A DNA stretch of 64,000 nucleotides, from NCBI RefSeq assembly GCF_964199755.1, contig NC_133903.1, positions 7,147,001 to 7,211,000 on the forward strand, in the 5' to 3' direction. This stretch comes from Larus michahellis (lineage: Eukaryota > Chordata > Aves > Charadriiformes > Laridae). A program made the translations under genes and the position numbers. Of the stretch, positions 1 through 20,067 are shown in pieces (within the stretch, counting starts at the first letter, position 1; every line of letters starts with the position of its first letter). Under the pieces are notes generated by a model. The model saw only the letters and a list, made by a program, of their open reading frames with translations, was not told the origin of the DNA and did not search any database.

Positions 1-2160
1 CTGTTTGCGTGGTGACGAAGCCTTCCCAGCTCCTCGCTCCCCCAGTGGCAAGAAGTCCGCCCCAGTATCCACCAGTAAACCCCCTGAGAAGGAGAGATGT
101 GATGTGGAAGCGGGAGACAGAGCTGGGATCCCGCGCTGGTCTACCCATTGCCCAAAGTTATGTCTGGAGGTTGCAGTGAGACTTTCTTCAAAGCCCCACA
201 CTCCTTAATCACAGGATAATGCAGAGAGCTCTCCAGTTACAGCGCTAATAACCACAGCAATTTGGTTTCTGTAGCAGTATATTGTGGAGATAATTAGATG
301 AGGGATTTCCAGCTCGTTTGGCTGGGTGATGAAAGCCGCCTCTGCGCCCAGGCAGAGCTGTGCCACCGTCCCCGCCAGCAGCGCCAGCCCTCTGCCCCAG
401 CCACCAGCACCTCTACCTAACTGGAGAGGGCTGCTGGAAATTAATTTTTCAATTAACTCTCCCTGATTTCACAACAAAAGCAAACACCAAGTTGGGCAAT
501 GCCCACCTGGGAGCGAGCAGCTCAGGGCACTGATGGGGCAGATCCTGGTGTGGGGAAACTTTCTCTTTCCAAGCGGTTTGTAGGTAATTGCACCCTGGGG
601 TGACCTAACGCCGGGGAGCACCACGCTATGCCACGCGGCGGAGGCTGCTGCTGCCTCGGGCACGTAAAGGGAGCTTTTTGGGGGAAGATGCTCAAAGACA
701 TCATCCCCGTCAGGGCTGCAGCTGTGTCAGGGCTGCAGGCTGTGTCAGGTCAAGTCCAAGACCTGAATTTGAAGGAGAGCTGAGAGCAAGGAGCAGAAAT
801 TTGGAGCCTGGGTCCAGTGGAGAGGCTTGGTCATGTTTTCAGGAGCAGCGAGGGGGGTCAGCAGTCGTTAGAGACCTTGTGTCCCTGCCCAGCTGGAGCA
901 CTCGCAGCTCTCGAGGCTCTGCAGAGATGTGACCTTCCTGGGCTGGGTGTCCCGAGCGCCGCTCCTCAAAGGGACATCCCACACGCCACCGATCCCTTCT
1001 GGGTACCACTGGGACTGGGCTCCCAAAACCCCGCAAGGCAGGTGCTGTGCAGAGGCTTAGTCCATCACCCAGCCATGCCCACTCAGCTCTTGATGGAAAT
1101 CCTCACAAGGACCTTCACATTCAATTTATCCTATAAAGCACAAAAAGATTCCCCCTGCCCAGTGTGCCCCCATGGTCACAGGCTGGGGACGAGCTCTGTG
1201 CTGGAAGGTGGGTCAGCGCTGGCACCGAGGAGCTGGCTCCGGGGGCACCTCTAGGCGCCATATTTGCTCTCTGAAGCTTGAGCCAGCAGCAAAGCCTTCA
1301 CCGGGGCTGCTCCGTGTGGACCCTCCGTCTCAGGGTGCTGGTGGTCCAGCCGTGGCACACAGCGGGGTCCGTCCCCGGTGCTCCCCCACCCACACTCCCC
1401 AGAGGTGGCTGCGTTTCAGCAGCGTGTCTATAGCCCCCGCTGTACTTGACGTCCCTGCCAGATGAAAACTCCCATACAAACCCAGGCTATTATTATCTCC
1501 GTCTTCCACTGTGCTAATGGTCTCTCAGGAAACAGTCTTCTTTTTTTTAGCTTTTAAAACCCACAAATACCGGAGTGGTGGTAACCAAAAGCCAGGCACG
1601 GCGGAGCGGAGTGCCGAGCTCTCGCTAAGCACAGGGGAGCTGGTGTCCCCCTAACCCGGCGCGGACGGGGAGCGGTGGCCAGGCAGGACCAGCCAAGGAC
1701 CAGCCCCAGGGCTTTCTGGTAGGCACAGAGGAGGGCTGGGGAGGGCGATGGGCAGCACTGGGGATGCTGGGGATGGCGGTGGCATGGGGCCACTGGGAAA
1801 CCTGCATGATGAGGGGCAAGTGGGGGTCCCAACTGTCTCCCACCTGTTGTGCTTGGCTGGGAGGTGGTGGGTCTGTGGTGTCAGGAAAGGGGTCCCTTCT
1901 CAGGCCCAGATCTATTGCTCGTTTTCTTCTGCTCACTCCCCGTTTTGGTGTTTCAGTGCTTTGCGCGGTGCCCTGGACCACTCTGTCTGCCAGAGGGTGC
2001 CGGTGGTGCGGCAGTGCCGGCAGTGCCAGCAGTGTTGCCCATGGGCTGGATGGCGCCAGTCCCACAGCCAGGGTTTTTGCAGGTGCTGGGTACCACCCCG
2101 GTAATCACCTGCCGGTTATATTTAGGGTTAACAAGTGGCTCCCGTAAATCTGAAGCAAAG
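1..2160. other. No recognised gene; upstream flank of the TEX2-like gene
   Basis: Several open frames run through this GC-rich stretch on both strands, but none looks like a known family and none has a convincing exon with paired splice sites. I see no CR1 copy here. It probably holds distal regulatory sequence of the TEX2-like gene or the end of a neighbour outside the window. Confidence 0.5.
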
Positions 2161-2183
2161 CAAAAGCCACAAAGCGTGAGATT

Positions 2184-2191
2184 ATATAAAC
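2184..2191 (+). promoter_or_regulatory. Possible TATA box upstream of the TEX2-like gene
   Basis: TATATAAA stands about 750 bases before the likely start codon. A good splice acceptor ends at 2779, so a short 5' untranslated exon near 2215 joined to a coding exon beginning at 2780 would fit. The link to this gene is inference from position only. Confidence 0.3.
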
Positions 2192-2937
2192 GAGGCTGGA
2201 GGCAGCTGCGGCACAGCCTGTAATTAATTCGTGGCAGTGAAGTGCTTTGAAGATCCAGGGCGACGCGGATGCCGGGCGTAAGGCAGTCCCAGGGGCAGCA
2301 TCCGCCAGCGGCAACGTCCTGCTCAGCCCCGGCTCCCCTGGGACAGTGTCCCCGCTCCTGCCGCAGGGATGCTGCGAGGGGAAGGGGGCCTTTGGCAGGA
2401 GCGCAGCAATGGAGGGATCACGGTGGCATTTGGGGACGGGGCAACACTTTGCCATGGCCATGAACACCCTCAGGGCTGCAGAAACTTTATGTGTTAGGAA
2501 AACTTTTGCGTGCCTCCAGTAAAAACAGAGATTACCAACCCCCTGTTTGCAGAGCATCCATCCGCACAACTGAACTGGGGCCGCAGCTCGGGCTTGCTTT
2601 ATTTCAGGTTCATGCAATGCATTAAGCAAGGGCCAAACCACTGTTGGCTAAGCCAGAAACATTTAGAGGAGTCAGAGAGTCCTGCCTCCTGGCGTTGCAT
2701 CCCTCCTCACAGCCCCCACTGTTGCGCTGGGACCAACGTAATGTCCTGGTGCGGGAAAATCCCCCTTGTTTCGCTGCAGACCTGGCTCAGGGCTCCGGGT
2801 TCTCGGAGGCCCCGTTGCTAATTGCCTGGCTGAGGTTTATCCTTGTTACACAAGCAGTTCTCCGCAAGCTGTCATTGAGCTCGTCTTGCCCTGGTGCCTT
2901 CTCCATCCCACCCCTGCCAGGAAGCACAGGGAGAGCC

Positions 2938-5900
2938 ATGAGCTGCCCATCCACTGGCAGCTCCATGGCCCCAAGGGCATCCCGAAATAGTCTGGAAGGT
3001 GCCCAGCCCACAGTGATGGGGTCCCCGGGGGCACCCCGCTCCTGCTCGGTGGCTCATGGTGATGCTGACGGGCAAGGCAGGATCGGGGCAGGGACATGCT
3101 ATGCCTTGAGGTGGCACGGAGCTGAGCTGCCTCCTCCCATTCCTTCGGCAGCACCAGCACCGTCGGCAATGCGAGCGATGGCAGACCAGGCTGCGGTGGC
3201 AGCAGACGCCTCTCCAACCCTGGCACCGTCCCCGGGCTCACCTCGGTGCGGGGACACCGATGGGCTAACGCTCCATCCCACCGGCAACAGGGAGGACGGC
3301 GGCAGCCAGGATGGCTGCGGGCTCATTTTCGCCATGGATGGGGACATGAAACCTCTCCCCTCGCCCCAGCCCGGGGGGATGCTCCTGGCTGACCTCCCAC
3401 GGGCCCCCCAGCCCCGGCTGAGCCCAGCCAAGTCCCGCACGGCCCCGTCCTCCCCCAGCGTATCCCCGTCAGAGAGCCGCGCTGCCTTGCTCCGGCTGCG
3501 GGAGGCCAGGCTGGAGGACACCAAGAGACGGCTGTCGGAGGCCGTGCAGGAGCCCCTCAGCCGGCTCAGCCGGCTCATGGCCGAGGAGAGCAGCCCCATG
3601 TCCCGGGCAAAAGCGGGCACCAGGGGTCAGGAGACGGGGGGCCATGGGGCTGGGGGACGCCGGGTACGGGACTGGAGCCCCTGGGAGCCCACCCTGAACT
3701 GCCGCTATGAGATCTGCTCCTACGGGGACGTGATCCAGGTGGTGGAGGTGGCACAGAGGGATGCTGAGCCCCAGCTGCCAACCCCCGAGGAGCCACCGCC
3801 AGCACGGCCGGGGGGCACGGTGCCAGGCAGAGCCCTCGCCTCCGTCGCCCTCCTCGCCTACGGCTACTTCATCCTGCCGCTGCCACCCTACGCCGCCGGC
3901 CTCTGCCTGGGGCTCATCTGTGGGCTGGTGCTGGGCTTCCTCGCCATCCTCCTCTTCATGCCAAAGCCTCCGCCGATGGCACGGGTACCACGGGGCCGCC
4001 TGCGCCCCGAGCTGCTCGTGGGGGAGCCATGGGAAACCCACCACCTCCAGGTAGGAGAGGGGTGGTCCGGGATGGGGAGCTGGGTGGCAGCTGGAGGGGA
4101 GCCCGGGGCTCGGGGTGCAGCACTGAGGGGGTGCCGAGCCCCCGGCGGGTGCAGGCTGCCATCCCTTAAGGCACAGCGGGAAGCAGCCGGCTCCCTCTCC
4201 TCCCACCCAGGGCTGGATGAACCAGCTGCACGTCTACGACCCCGAGCTTTTCCACCCCTCGCTGACGCACTCGGTGCTCGCTACGCTGGACGGGGCCACC
4301 CTCAAGCTCTCCTACCCCAAGAGCAACATCCCGCGCCGAGCCACCTTCGAGGAGGAAATCCTTGACGCCGTCTTCATCAGCCACCGCTACTACGACCTGA
4401 CTGATGCCAAGGTGAGTCCGGCAGGGCAAAGGACCCTCCCGTGGGAGTGGGGACTCTCCCCTTGTGGGCACCCCCAGTGTCCTGACCTCACCACCACTCC
4501 TGGTGTTGCAGGTCTTCCTCTGCCCCCCCAGCCTGGCCCGAAAGCGGATGTGGAACAAGAAATACCCCATCTGCATCCTCCTCCCTGATCCAGCAGACAT
4601 GGAGTGCAGAAGCAGTGAGGAGCACGATGCGGAGCTGCAGAGGGATGAAGGGACGAAGAAGGTGTCGGTGCCGGGGCAGGACGTCCCCGGGGACTGCAGG
4701 GAGAGGTGCCTGTACCTCTTTGGGCGAACGGGGAGGGAGAAGGAGGAGTGGTACCAGCACCTCGTGCGAGCCTCCCGTGGGACCCCCAGCAGCAGCCACG
4801 GAGAAGCCAGGGGAGGTGAGAAGCAGCCATCATGGCCTCTGCTCTGTGCTGGGACTGATCCGGGGTGGGAGCTGCATGTCACCACATGTGCATCACAGCA
4901 TGTCATCACACATCCATCACGGCCAGGCAGCACGTCGGCTCTCATGCCATCCTGACCTCATATCCTCCTGTCCCCAGGCGTGGGACCAGCTCCGCAGAGC
5001 AGCGGCAGCAGCAGTGGAGGCAGTGCCGAGGACATCCCCTCCGCCATCCCGTCCAAGGACCTGGAGGGAAGCGTACAACAGATTTTCCTGGATTACAGCA
5101 CCTACATGGCCCGATTTGTGCCAGCGCAGGCGGGGGGCAGCCCGGACCAGAGCCCCTCTCACGGAGCACTGGGCAGCCCCACGCCCACCAAGGTGAGTGG
5201 GACAAATCCAGCACTGGGAGCAGAACACGAGGCTAAGCGGGGGCTGACGGACCCTGTGTGCAGCCACTTCCAGTCCTGTGGTTCGTCTCCTCCCTCCTGG
5301 CACCGCGGTTTGAGCAGCCAAGCCACAGTGCAGGGGAGCGCCCAGCCAGCGGGTCCCACCACTCATGGCGCCACCTCGCTCCAGGGGCTCGCGGCTTCTG
5401 TCCCTCCGCAGCTCGGTGAGGACCCAGCCAGGCGCAGTGAGCCATGCATGGCCTGGATGAACGCCCTGGTGGGGCGCATCTTCTGGGACTTCCTCCGGGA
5501 GCCATACTGGGCCGAGCAAGTGTCCAACAAGATCCAGAAGAAGTTGAGCAAGATCAAGGTGAGAGGCAGGAGCACCAGAAGAGGAGCACTCGGAAGAGTC
5601 CCGTCCCATCCCTGGGGCCCCATGGCGGGTGCCAGGCTGCGGTGACCATCCACGTGTGGTTTCCCTCCATCAGCTCCCATATTTCATGAATGAGCTGACG
5701 CTGACGGAGCTGGACATGGGCACATCCATCCCCTCAATCCTCAGTGCCTCCAGCCCCACTGTCAATGACCGAGGTAAGAGCCCTGCAGAGCGACAGGGAC
5801 CCCAGGGCTGGCTCCACAGCAGCTGTTATTGAGGTGCCAGCCCGGCCCCTGAAGCAGGGAGGTTTTGGCAGGCACATGAGCAGCCCTTGTCCCCTGCAGT

Positions 5901-7993
5901 TCTGACAGGGGCTTGCCCCATCCCTCTCCCCGGCAGGGCTCTGGGTGGACATGGAAGTCACCTACAGCAGCTCGTTGCAGATGACACTTGAGACGAAGAT
6001 GAACCTCTGCAAGCTGGGGAAGGAGAGCGCTGCTGAGGAGAGCGGCCCAGCAGAGACAGGCGGAGAGGGGTAAGGAGATTGCATGGCTGGGTTTCATCCC
6101 CCTCCTCCTCATGCCTGAGCAAGGCGAGAGGGTGCTGGACCCAGGGCACCCCCCTGATGCTTCCCTGCGCTCGCAGGGCCAGGCCACGGCTGATCCTGCT
6201 GGCAGACAGCGACGCGGAGTCATCCAGCGCCGGCTCCTCTGATGAGGAAGACGTCGCTACTGCAGAGCCCATGGGAGCCCTGGGGGAGAGGGTCCCACCA
6301 CCCGGCACTGAGGGGTAAGGGGCTGTTTGGGGACTGCACTGTGGGGGCGGATGGGGAGACGCTGGGGGAGGCACAGCACTGCGCTGGCACAGGGACTCGG
6401 CGCCGGTTGCCCCGGGAAGGCACACAGAGGCACGCTGGCACACCATGGCAGCCCTTCACAGGGGACTCCTGTCCCCGCGGGGTGCTAATGGCAGATGGCT
6501 GGGGGGTGCTCATGGCAGATGGCTGGGGGGTGCCGAAACCCAGCGTGGTTCTGGGTCTCACCCCGCTGTGGAGCTGCGGCTCCCCTCGCTTTAGCCACAT
6601 CAGCGGTAACAGCACAAGCCGGAAGATCCTGCGCTTCGTGGATAAGATCGCCAAGTCCAAGTACTTCCAGAAGGCCACTGAAAACGAGTTCATCAAAAAG
6701 AAGATCGAGGAGGTTTCCAACACGCCACTGCTGCTGACGGTGGAGGTGCAGGAGCTGGCAGGGACCTTGGCCGTGAACATCCCCCCGCCGCCAACGGACC
6801 GTATCTGGTACCAGCCCTCCTTCCTCCCATGCGGGACCCATGTGAATCCTCCTTCCAGCTCCCCTTGCTCCGGTGGCTCAGCCAAGGAGCCAGCTCTGGG
6901 GCTTCAGGACATGATGGTTTCTGCCTCTTTCCTTTCCCCTCACAGGTACAGCTTCCGAGTCCCGCCCCAGCTGGAGCTGAAGGTGCGCCCAAAGCTGGGC
7001 GAGCGGGAGGTGACGTTCCTCCATGTCACTGAGTGGATTGAGAAGAAGCTGCAGCATGAATTTCAGGTGCCTGTCACGAAAGTTTGGGACTGTTAAAGGG
7101 CTCAGCAGAAGCACAGGCATTACCGCGATCAGGGATAATCAGCCCTCAATCTGGGCCAGGGTTAGCTCTACAAAAACCCAACATCTGACCTGGTCTGGCA
7201 GCTTGGGATAGTCAAGAAACATGACCTGGGTACTAACTCCAAGCGCTGGTGCTCTGAGCACTACAGTGCTTGAGGAAAAGCTGTTTCCTCCCAGTATGTG
7301 CAGCCCTGCCCCAAGCAGGGGGGATCAGGAAAGTCAGCAAGTCCCAGGGAGATACCCCTCAGAAGGGATGAATTCACCCATCCACTCTGGTTTTGGGATG
7401 TCTGGGAGGTGTACGATACATCACAAGATTCCTGCTGGTTTGTTTTCTGCCTCTCACCTTTGAGACCTCTAGACAAAAAGCAGAAATGTCCCCACAGATA
7501 TTTGGGTACCCAAATCCCCCCAAAGAGCTGCCATTTGAATGCCTTCAAAGTTCTGGTCCCTGCCCTCTGCCTTGACCACCCTTGAAGCCATAGAGGTGGA
7601 CAGGGCAAAGAAGAACTGCTCCTGCTTGCCCAAAGAAAAACTGTTCCTGCTTGCCCCCACCCTGAGATATCCAGAGCTGGTAATCCCCTAGGGCCAGGCA
7701 CAGTCAGCTGCTGATGAGGGGATGGGAGCCCAGGACCTTCTGTTCAGTCCTGGTCTCTGACCGGAGCTCCTGTTGCTCCTGCCAAAGCCACTTCCAGGCA
7801 GATGTGTCACCAGTCAGGTAGTGGTATTCAAAACCACTTACTTTTTATTCTGGATTCCTCTTTTCAGAAAATTTTGGTGATGCCAAACATGGACGATCTC
7901 ATCATTCCCATTATGCACTCTGGCCTGGATCCTCAGCCACCCACTGGGGGACCGCCCAGAGACCTACCAGCCAGGGGAGAGAAGAGGCCTTGA
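2938..7993 (+). CDS. TEX2L: TEX2-like SMP-domain lipid-transfer protein
   Basis: Eleven coding exons join in phase: 2938-4050, 4211-4411, 4512-4815, 4978-5192, 5412-5558, 5674-5773, 5937-6069, 6177-6314, 6595-6807, 6946-7066 and 7868-7993, giving 936 residues. The first 295 or so residues are disordered and proline/serine rich. A double hydrophobic segment at about 297-341 carries the TEX2-type YGYFILPLPPY motif and should anchor the protein in the ER. A PH-like region follows (about 372-535, with RTGREKEEWYQHL), then an SMP domain (about 620-900, from WMNALVGRIFWDFLREPYW). TEX2 relatives are thought to move lipids at ER contact sites through this tubular fold. The start is uncertain: the frame is open upstream, and 2938 is the first ATG that follows a good acceptor (ends 2779). 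It lies tail to tail with RPL3L. Placental mammals keep only TEX2 itself, as far as I recall. Confidence 0.88.
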
Positions 7994-8469
7994 AGCACAG
8001 CCCCACGGGGAGGGCAGAGACACTGCACAGAGCTCAGGGACCTTGCTGGGACACGGAGCCAGCCAGGGCCTGGTCACTGACCGCACCCAGGGCTATGCCG
8101 TGGGGTCTGAGCTTCTCGGTTCATCTCATCCTCAGCACTTATGTAGATGAGCCTCCTCCTTAAATACTGCAAGCACACGTTCAGAGCAGAACCAGACCCA
8201 AGGAAACGGGTTTGCTGGAGACCCAAGAACTTCATGCACGTCCTACCAGGTTCCCAGGACTCCTGGTCAAGTGGGCAGCTCTGGACCAGCGGAGGGCTGG
8301 GCTTTCCACTGTCTGGTTCCCAAAGAGGAAGCAGGACGCCCAGACCGGTTCTGCACTGAAGGAGTTGTGATCATCGCTGATCCAAGACATCACAGCTCCA
8401 AAACACATCACACCCTCCCCGCAGCTGGACTGCATGGAAAACATGGGTGGGAAATGAGTCCAAAATATG

Positions 8470-8475
8470 AATAAA
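8470..8475 (+). terminator. TEX2L: Polyadenylation signal of the TEX2-like gene
   Basis: AATAAA lies about 480 bases after the stop codon at 7993 and is the first good signal in the 3' flank. Confidence 0.6.
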
Positions 8476-8499
8476 CCCATCACTGCCCAGTCTTACCTA

Positions 8500-9010
8500 G
8501 CACCCATCTTCTCGTACACAAGTTCCCACATCTGCTGAGGATGCTGGCTGGGATCGTGGGGCTTTGTGCAAAGAGAAGTCCACAGGTCATACTTTCAGCC
8601 CAGCCAAAGGAGTGCCTGGGTGTGCGTGTGTGAGGGGCAGTGAGGTGAGAGATGGTCAATGAGACTGGGCAGAGGCAGGTAACGGGGAGGGCCTGTACTG
8701 ACAGCGGAGACTGGGGCAGAAGTGCTGGTACCTGCTCTGCTCTCCTTCGGAAGAGAGGAAGGGGAGTGTTCACCATGGTTTGGGTGAATGCAGGCAGTGG
8801 GAAAAAATTAATTGAGCAAGGGGAAGGGAGGACCCAGAGGACAGAGCAGACACTTGGCTGTCCCAGTTAGTCCCTGTCCAAATGGGCCAGCCCCAAGTGC
8901 TACTTGTCCCATCCTCACCTGCTGAGGAGCCTCAAGGACACACTACTGCCCACAGGCAGCACTGAATACAGGCAAGACACCCCTCCCGAAGGAAGACAGG
9001 CCACAGGCAT
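8500..9010. other. Spacer between two convergent genes
   Basis: This stretch separates the 3' ends of the TEX2-like gene and RPL3L. I see no exon, repeat or RNA gene in it. Confidence 0.5.
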
Positions 9011-9023
9011 GGCTTGAAGCCTT

Positions 9024-9029
9024 TTTATT
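9024..9029 (-). terminator. RPL3L: Polyadenylation signal of RPL3L
   Basis: AATAAA on the minus strand is only about 40 bases past the stop codon, so the 3' untranslated region is very short, as usual for ribosomal protein genes. Confidence 0.85.
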
Positions 9030-9067
9030 GAAGGCAACCAGTTATGCAGCCTTGCATATCTCAATCC

Positions 9068-17285
<8,218 letters not shown>

Positions 17286-17765
17286 GGGACGTCTTCAGCC
17301 CAGGTCAGCCGCAGAAAGAGGCTGTCGGTAAGTGCCTCCCCTGCCTAATACTTGAGATGGCTGATGGTCTGAAGACACAAATTTAGCTGCCTGCTTCACC
17401 CGCGGCTATATTCATTTCGTGCTGGGCCAAGCTGGCAGGTCGGGCGTACCAGTTGCGGTGTGGTAAAAGGTCAATTGCCGGTGTCTCGGTTTACACTTCT
17501 CCCTCCTAAACAACTTGAACGTGAATGGCAGGAATTAGGACGGCTTCCTAATGGGATACCACAGGTGTGGGCACCCTCAGCACGGTGCAAGCGGTAGAGA
17601 CAGACTAAAAATCCTTCCATCGGCCCAGCCAAGGAGGACTTTGTGATTCTGACTGGAAAACGTCGAGGCAATAGATGGGGTTGTGCGGGCGGGCTCTGCC
17701 GCTCCTCCCGGCCGGGGCCTGAGGCGCCTGAGCTGGGCCGCGGGGCGGGGCCCGGCCCTGCCGGG

Positions 17766-17784
17766 ACTACAACTCCCAGCATGC
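17766..17784 (+). promoter_or_regulatory. ZNF143/STAF-type promoter element
   Basis: The 19 bases match the long SBS consensus ACTACAANTCCCAGNATGC at every fixed position. It stands about 125 bases before the NDUFB10 start codon in a CpG-rich region. ZNF143 sites are typical of promoters of housekeeping and mitochondrial genes. Confidence 0.8.
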
Positions 17785-17860
17785 ACCGGGGCACAGCGGA
17801 GCGTGCGCGGAGCGGCGCCCTCCGACGCCGCCGTCCCCCGCCGCCGGGGTGGTGTGGGGC

Positions 17861-17871
17861 GCCGCCATCTT
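17861..17871 (-). promoter_or_regulatory. YY1-type site in the NDUFB10 5' region
   Basis: GCCGCCATCTT is the reverse complement of the YY1 core AAGATGGCGGC. It lies 38 bases before the NDUFB10 start codon, the usual position near a transcription start. Confidence 0.6.
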
Positions 17872-17908
17872 CTTCGCGCCGCCCGCTGGGCCCGCTGCCG
17901 CCGCCGCC

Positions 17909-19697
17909 ATGCCGGAGGACAGCGACTGGGAGGCGTACAAGGTGCCGCCGACCCGCACCCCCGTCTCCGAGAGGACCACGTCGGTGCCCAACCCGATCGC
18001 CTTCTTTCAGACCGTCTTCAACTATGTCATCGACGCGCCCGTCACCTTCGTCCGAGGTACCGGCGGGCCGAGCCCTCCCCCGCTTCCCCCGCCGTCCCGG
18101 GGCGGCCGGGCCTCCTCACTAGCGCCGCTCCGCGGTGCCCGACGGCTGCGGGAGTCTGGCTCCGGGATGGCATGGGGGTACGGGACAAAGACGCAAGGAC
18201 AGCGGGACAGGCACGGGGAGATGGGACACGCAAGGGCACAAGCACCGGGACACACAGGGAGATGGGGGACAGACGAGGAGCCAGCATGAACACAGGGACA
18301 GACACAGGGAGGGGGGGACAAGGACCCAGCATGAAGAGACAGAGGGAGATGGGACACAAACAAGGACCCAGCACGGACAGGGGGACAGACTGAAGGAGAT
18401 GGGGGACAAGGACCCAGCATGGAGAGACAGAGGGAGATGGGACACAAACAAGGACCCAGCATGGACACTGGGACGGACAGAGGGACACGGCACAGAGACA
18501 AGGACACAGCACAGACACTGGAACGCACGGAGATGGGAAACAGACAAGGACACAGGGACAGATGGGCACACAGGGGCCAGGAACACCAAGCTGCACACGC
18601 GCGGGGCCTGCTGCTGCAGTGCAGCCCAGGAGGGCAGCAAGGCCATGTCAGCATTGGGGCTGTGCTGCCGCTCGCTAACTGGGGGTGTCTGACCAGCGGG
18701 CTGTCCCTGCAGAGTGGATCGAGCGCCAGCAAGCCAAGAACAAGTACTACTATTACCACCAGAAGTTTCGCCGCGTGCCCGACCTGAGCGAGTGTCTGGA
18801 GGGCGACTACCTCTGCTTTTTCGAGGCCGAAGCGCAGTGGAGGAGGGACAGGTATGGCTGTCATTGCTGTGGTTACTCAGCCCTGGGAACCGCAGCAGTT
18901 GGCTTGAACTCTCAGCATTTTCATGGAGTTTCCATTTCATAGTCCTGCTGTCCCCTGCAGCACACCGGAGCCGAGCAGGGTGGCGTTAGGACATATCCTC
19001 CTGCACTGCGTGGTTCCTACAGCACTGCTGCAGGACAGACCACTCTCTCCTGTAAAAACCCAGAGCTGACCTTCCACAGGGCGTCATCACCCCATTGTTC
19101 AGCTTTTCTGTCATCTCTTGGCTGTGGTTGCATCCATTATCATCTTTCCTGCAGGATGGTTGATCAGGAAATCGTGGAGATCGTCCGGGAGAGGCTAGGC
19201 GCATGCAAGCAGAGGGAAGGACCCAACCAGTTCCAGAACTGTGCCAAGGAGGCGGAGCTGCTGGCACAGGTCACCAAGGCCTACCAGGACAGATGTGAGT
19301 ACAACTGCACGCATCTGCTGCAGCTGTGACAGCACCTGGGGAAAGGGGGTTTTAAGCCACTTCCCAGACTTGGAATCACAGAATGTTTTGGGTTGGAGTG
19401 GACCTTAAAGACCATCTAGTTCCAACCCCCCTGCCATGTGAGGGGCACCTCCCAGCAGACCAGGTTGCTTAAAGCCCCGTCCAACCTGGCCTTGAACACC
19501 TCCAGGGATGGGACAGCCACAACTTCACATGGAAAGGGGCTTATTTCTTTCTAGCTGCTATGGGGCACACTCCTCAGACATTTACTTTCTTTTTAGATGG
19601 CGATCTTGGTGTCCACGGAAATGCAAGGACGTGCCTGATGAAGCAGAAGCACAGGATGATGGAGGAGAGGAAGGCACAAGCAAACGCATCTCAGTAG
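17909..19697 (+). CDS. NDUFB10: NADH:ubiquinone oxidoreductase subunit B10
   Basis: Four exons, 17909-18056, 18713-18851, 19155-19294 and 19597-19697, encode 175 residues (human 172). The protein is an accessory subunit of the complex I membrane arm facing the intermembrane space. Family marks are [20 protein letters not shown], then [16 protein letters not shown] and the C-terminal AYQDRYGDLG. Two cysteine pairs, C77/C84 and C113/C125, match those oxidised by the CHCHD4 import system in mammals; GFER, which re-oxidises CHCHD4, is encoded later in the window. There is no cleavable presequence, as in the family. The start codon sits in a GCCGCCATGC context and is the first ATG of the CpG-rich exon. 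Intron 1 holds a minisatellite and intron 3 a CR1 fragment. Confidence 0.96.
18178..18585. repeat. GGGACA-rich minisatellite in NDUFB10 intron 1
   Basis: The region is built from imperfect copies of motifs such as GGGACA, GGGAGATGGGACA and GGACCCAGCATG. A 58-base block starting at 18318 returns at 18406 with one difference, so there is also a higher-order unit of about 88 bases. The purine-rich strand is the coding strand of NDUFB10. Confidence 0.85.
19374..19526 (-). mobile_element. CR1 LINE fragment (3' end) in NDUFB10 intron 3
   Basis: The plus strand reads as the reverse complement of a CR1 3' end, beginning near AATCACAGAATG and running through GGTTGGAGTGGACC and CCATCTAGTTCCAACC. About 150 bases are left, 5'-truncated as is typical for CR1. 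Confidence 0.92.
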
Positions 19698-19779
19698 ATC
19701 TAAATGGTTAGCATCCCCACGGTGCTTGTGTGGAATAGTGCATGTTGCCTCTTTGAACTCTGATGCTGTTGACCTCTAC

Positions 19780-19785
19780 AATAAA
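19780..19785 (+). terminator. NDUFB10: Polyadenylation signal of NDUFB10
   Basis: AATAAA lies about 80 bases after the stop codon. Confidence 0.85.
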
Positions 19786-20067
19786 TGTGCAGCCCAGACA
19801 TCTGCCATACAACCTGAATTTAGACTCGTTCTTTGAAGAGACCTGCAAACATTTACAGAATTCTTCCCTTTTCAGCTCTGCGTTCATCTTTGAATTCCAG
19901 CTGATTGTTACCATCCCACGGAATCCCAGTCAGCGCCACGCTCCAGGCACCCCTGGCTGCCTTAGCTGACATTTCCCCTCGGGAGCTCTCTCCCCCACCT
20001 CCATCAACCAGCAGAAACACTCTGCTGCTCTGCCCAGCCCTGGCAGAGAATTCCCCCAGTTAGGGTA

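Noticed and set aside
817-1254. Open frame of 145 codons upstream of the TEX2-like gene
   Set aside because: GC-rich sequence gives long chance frames. The translation is low in helix-forming residues, matches no family I know, and lacks splice or promoter context.
3469-4206. Long minus-strand frame (245 codons) opposite TEX2-like exon 1
   Set aside because: It is the shadow of a GC-rich coding exon on the other strand; its translation is Pro/Gly/Arg-rich with no recognisable domain.
18022-18940. Long Cys/Pro/Val-rich minus-strand frames across NDUFB10 intron 1
   Set aside because: They are produced by the GGGACA minisatellite, whose repeat unit lacks stops in those frames.
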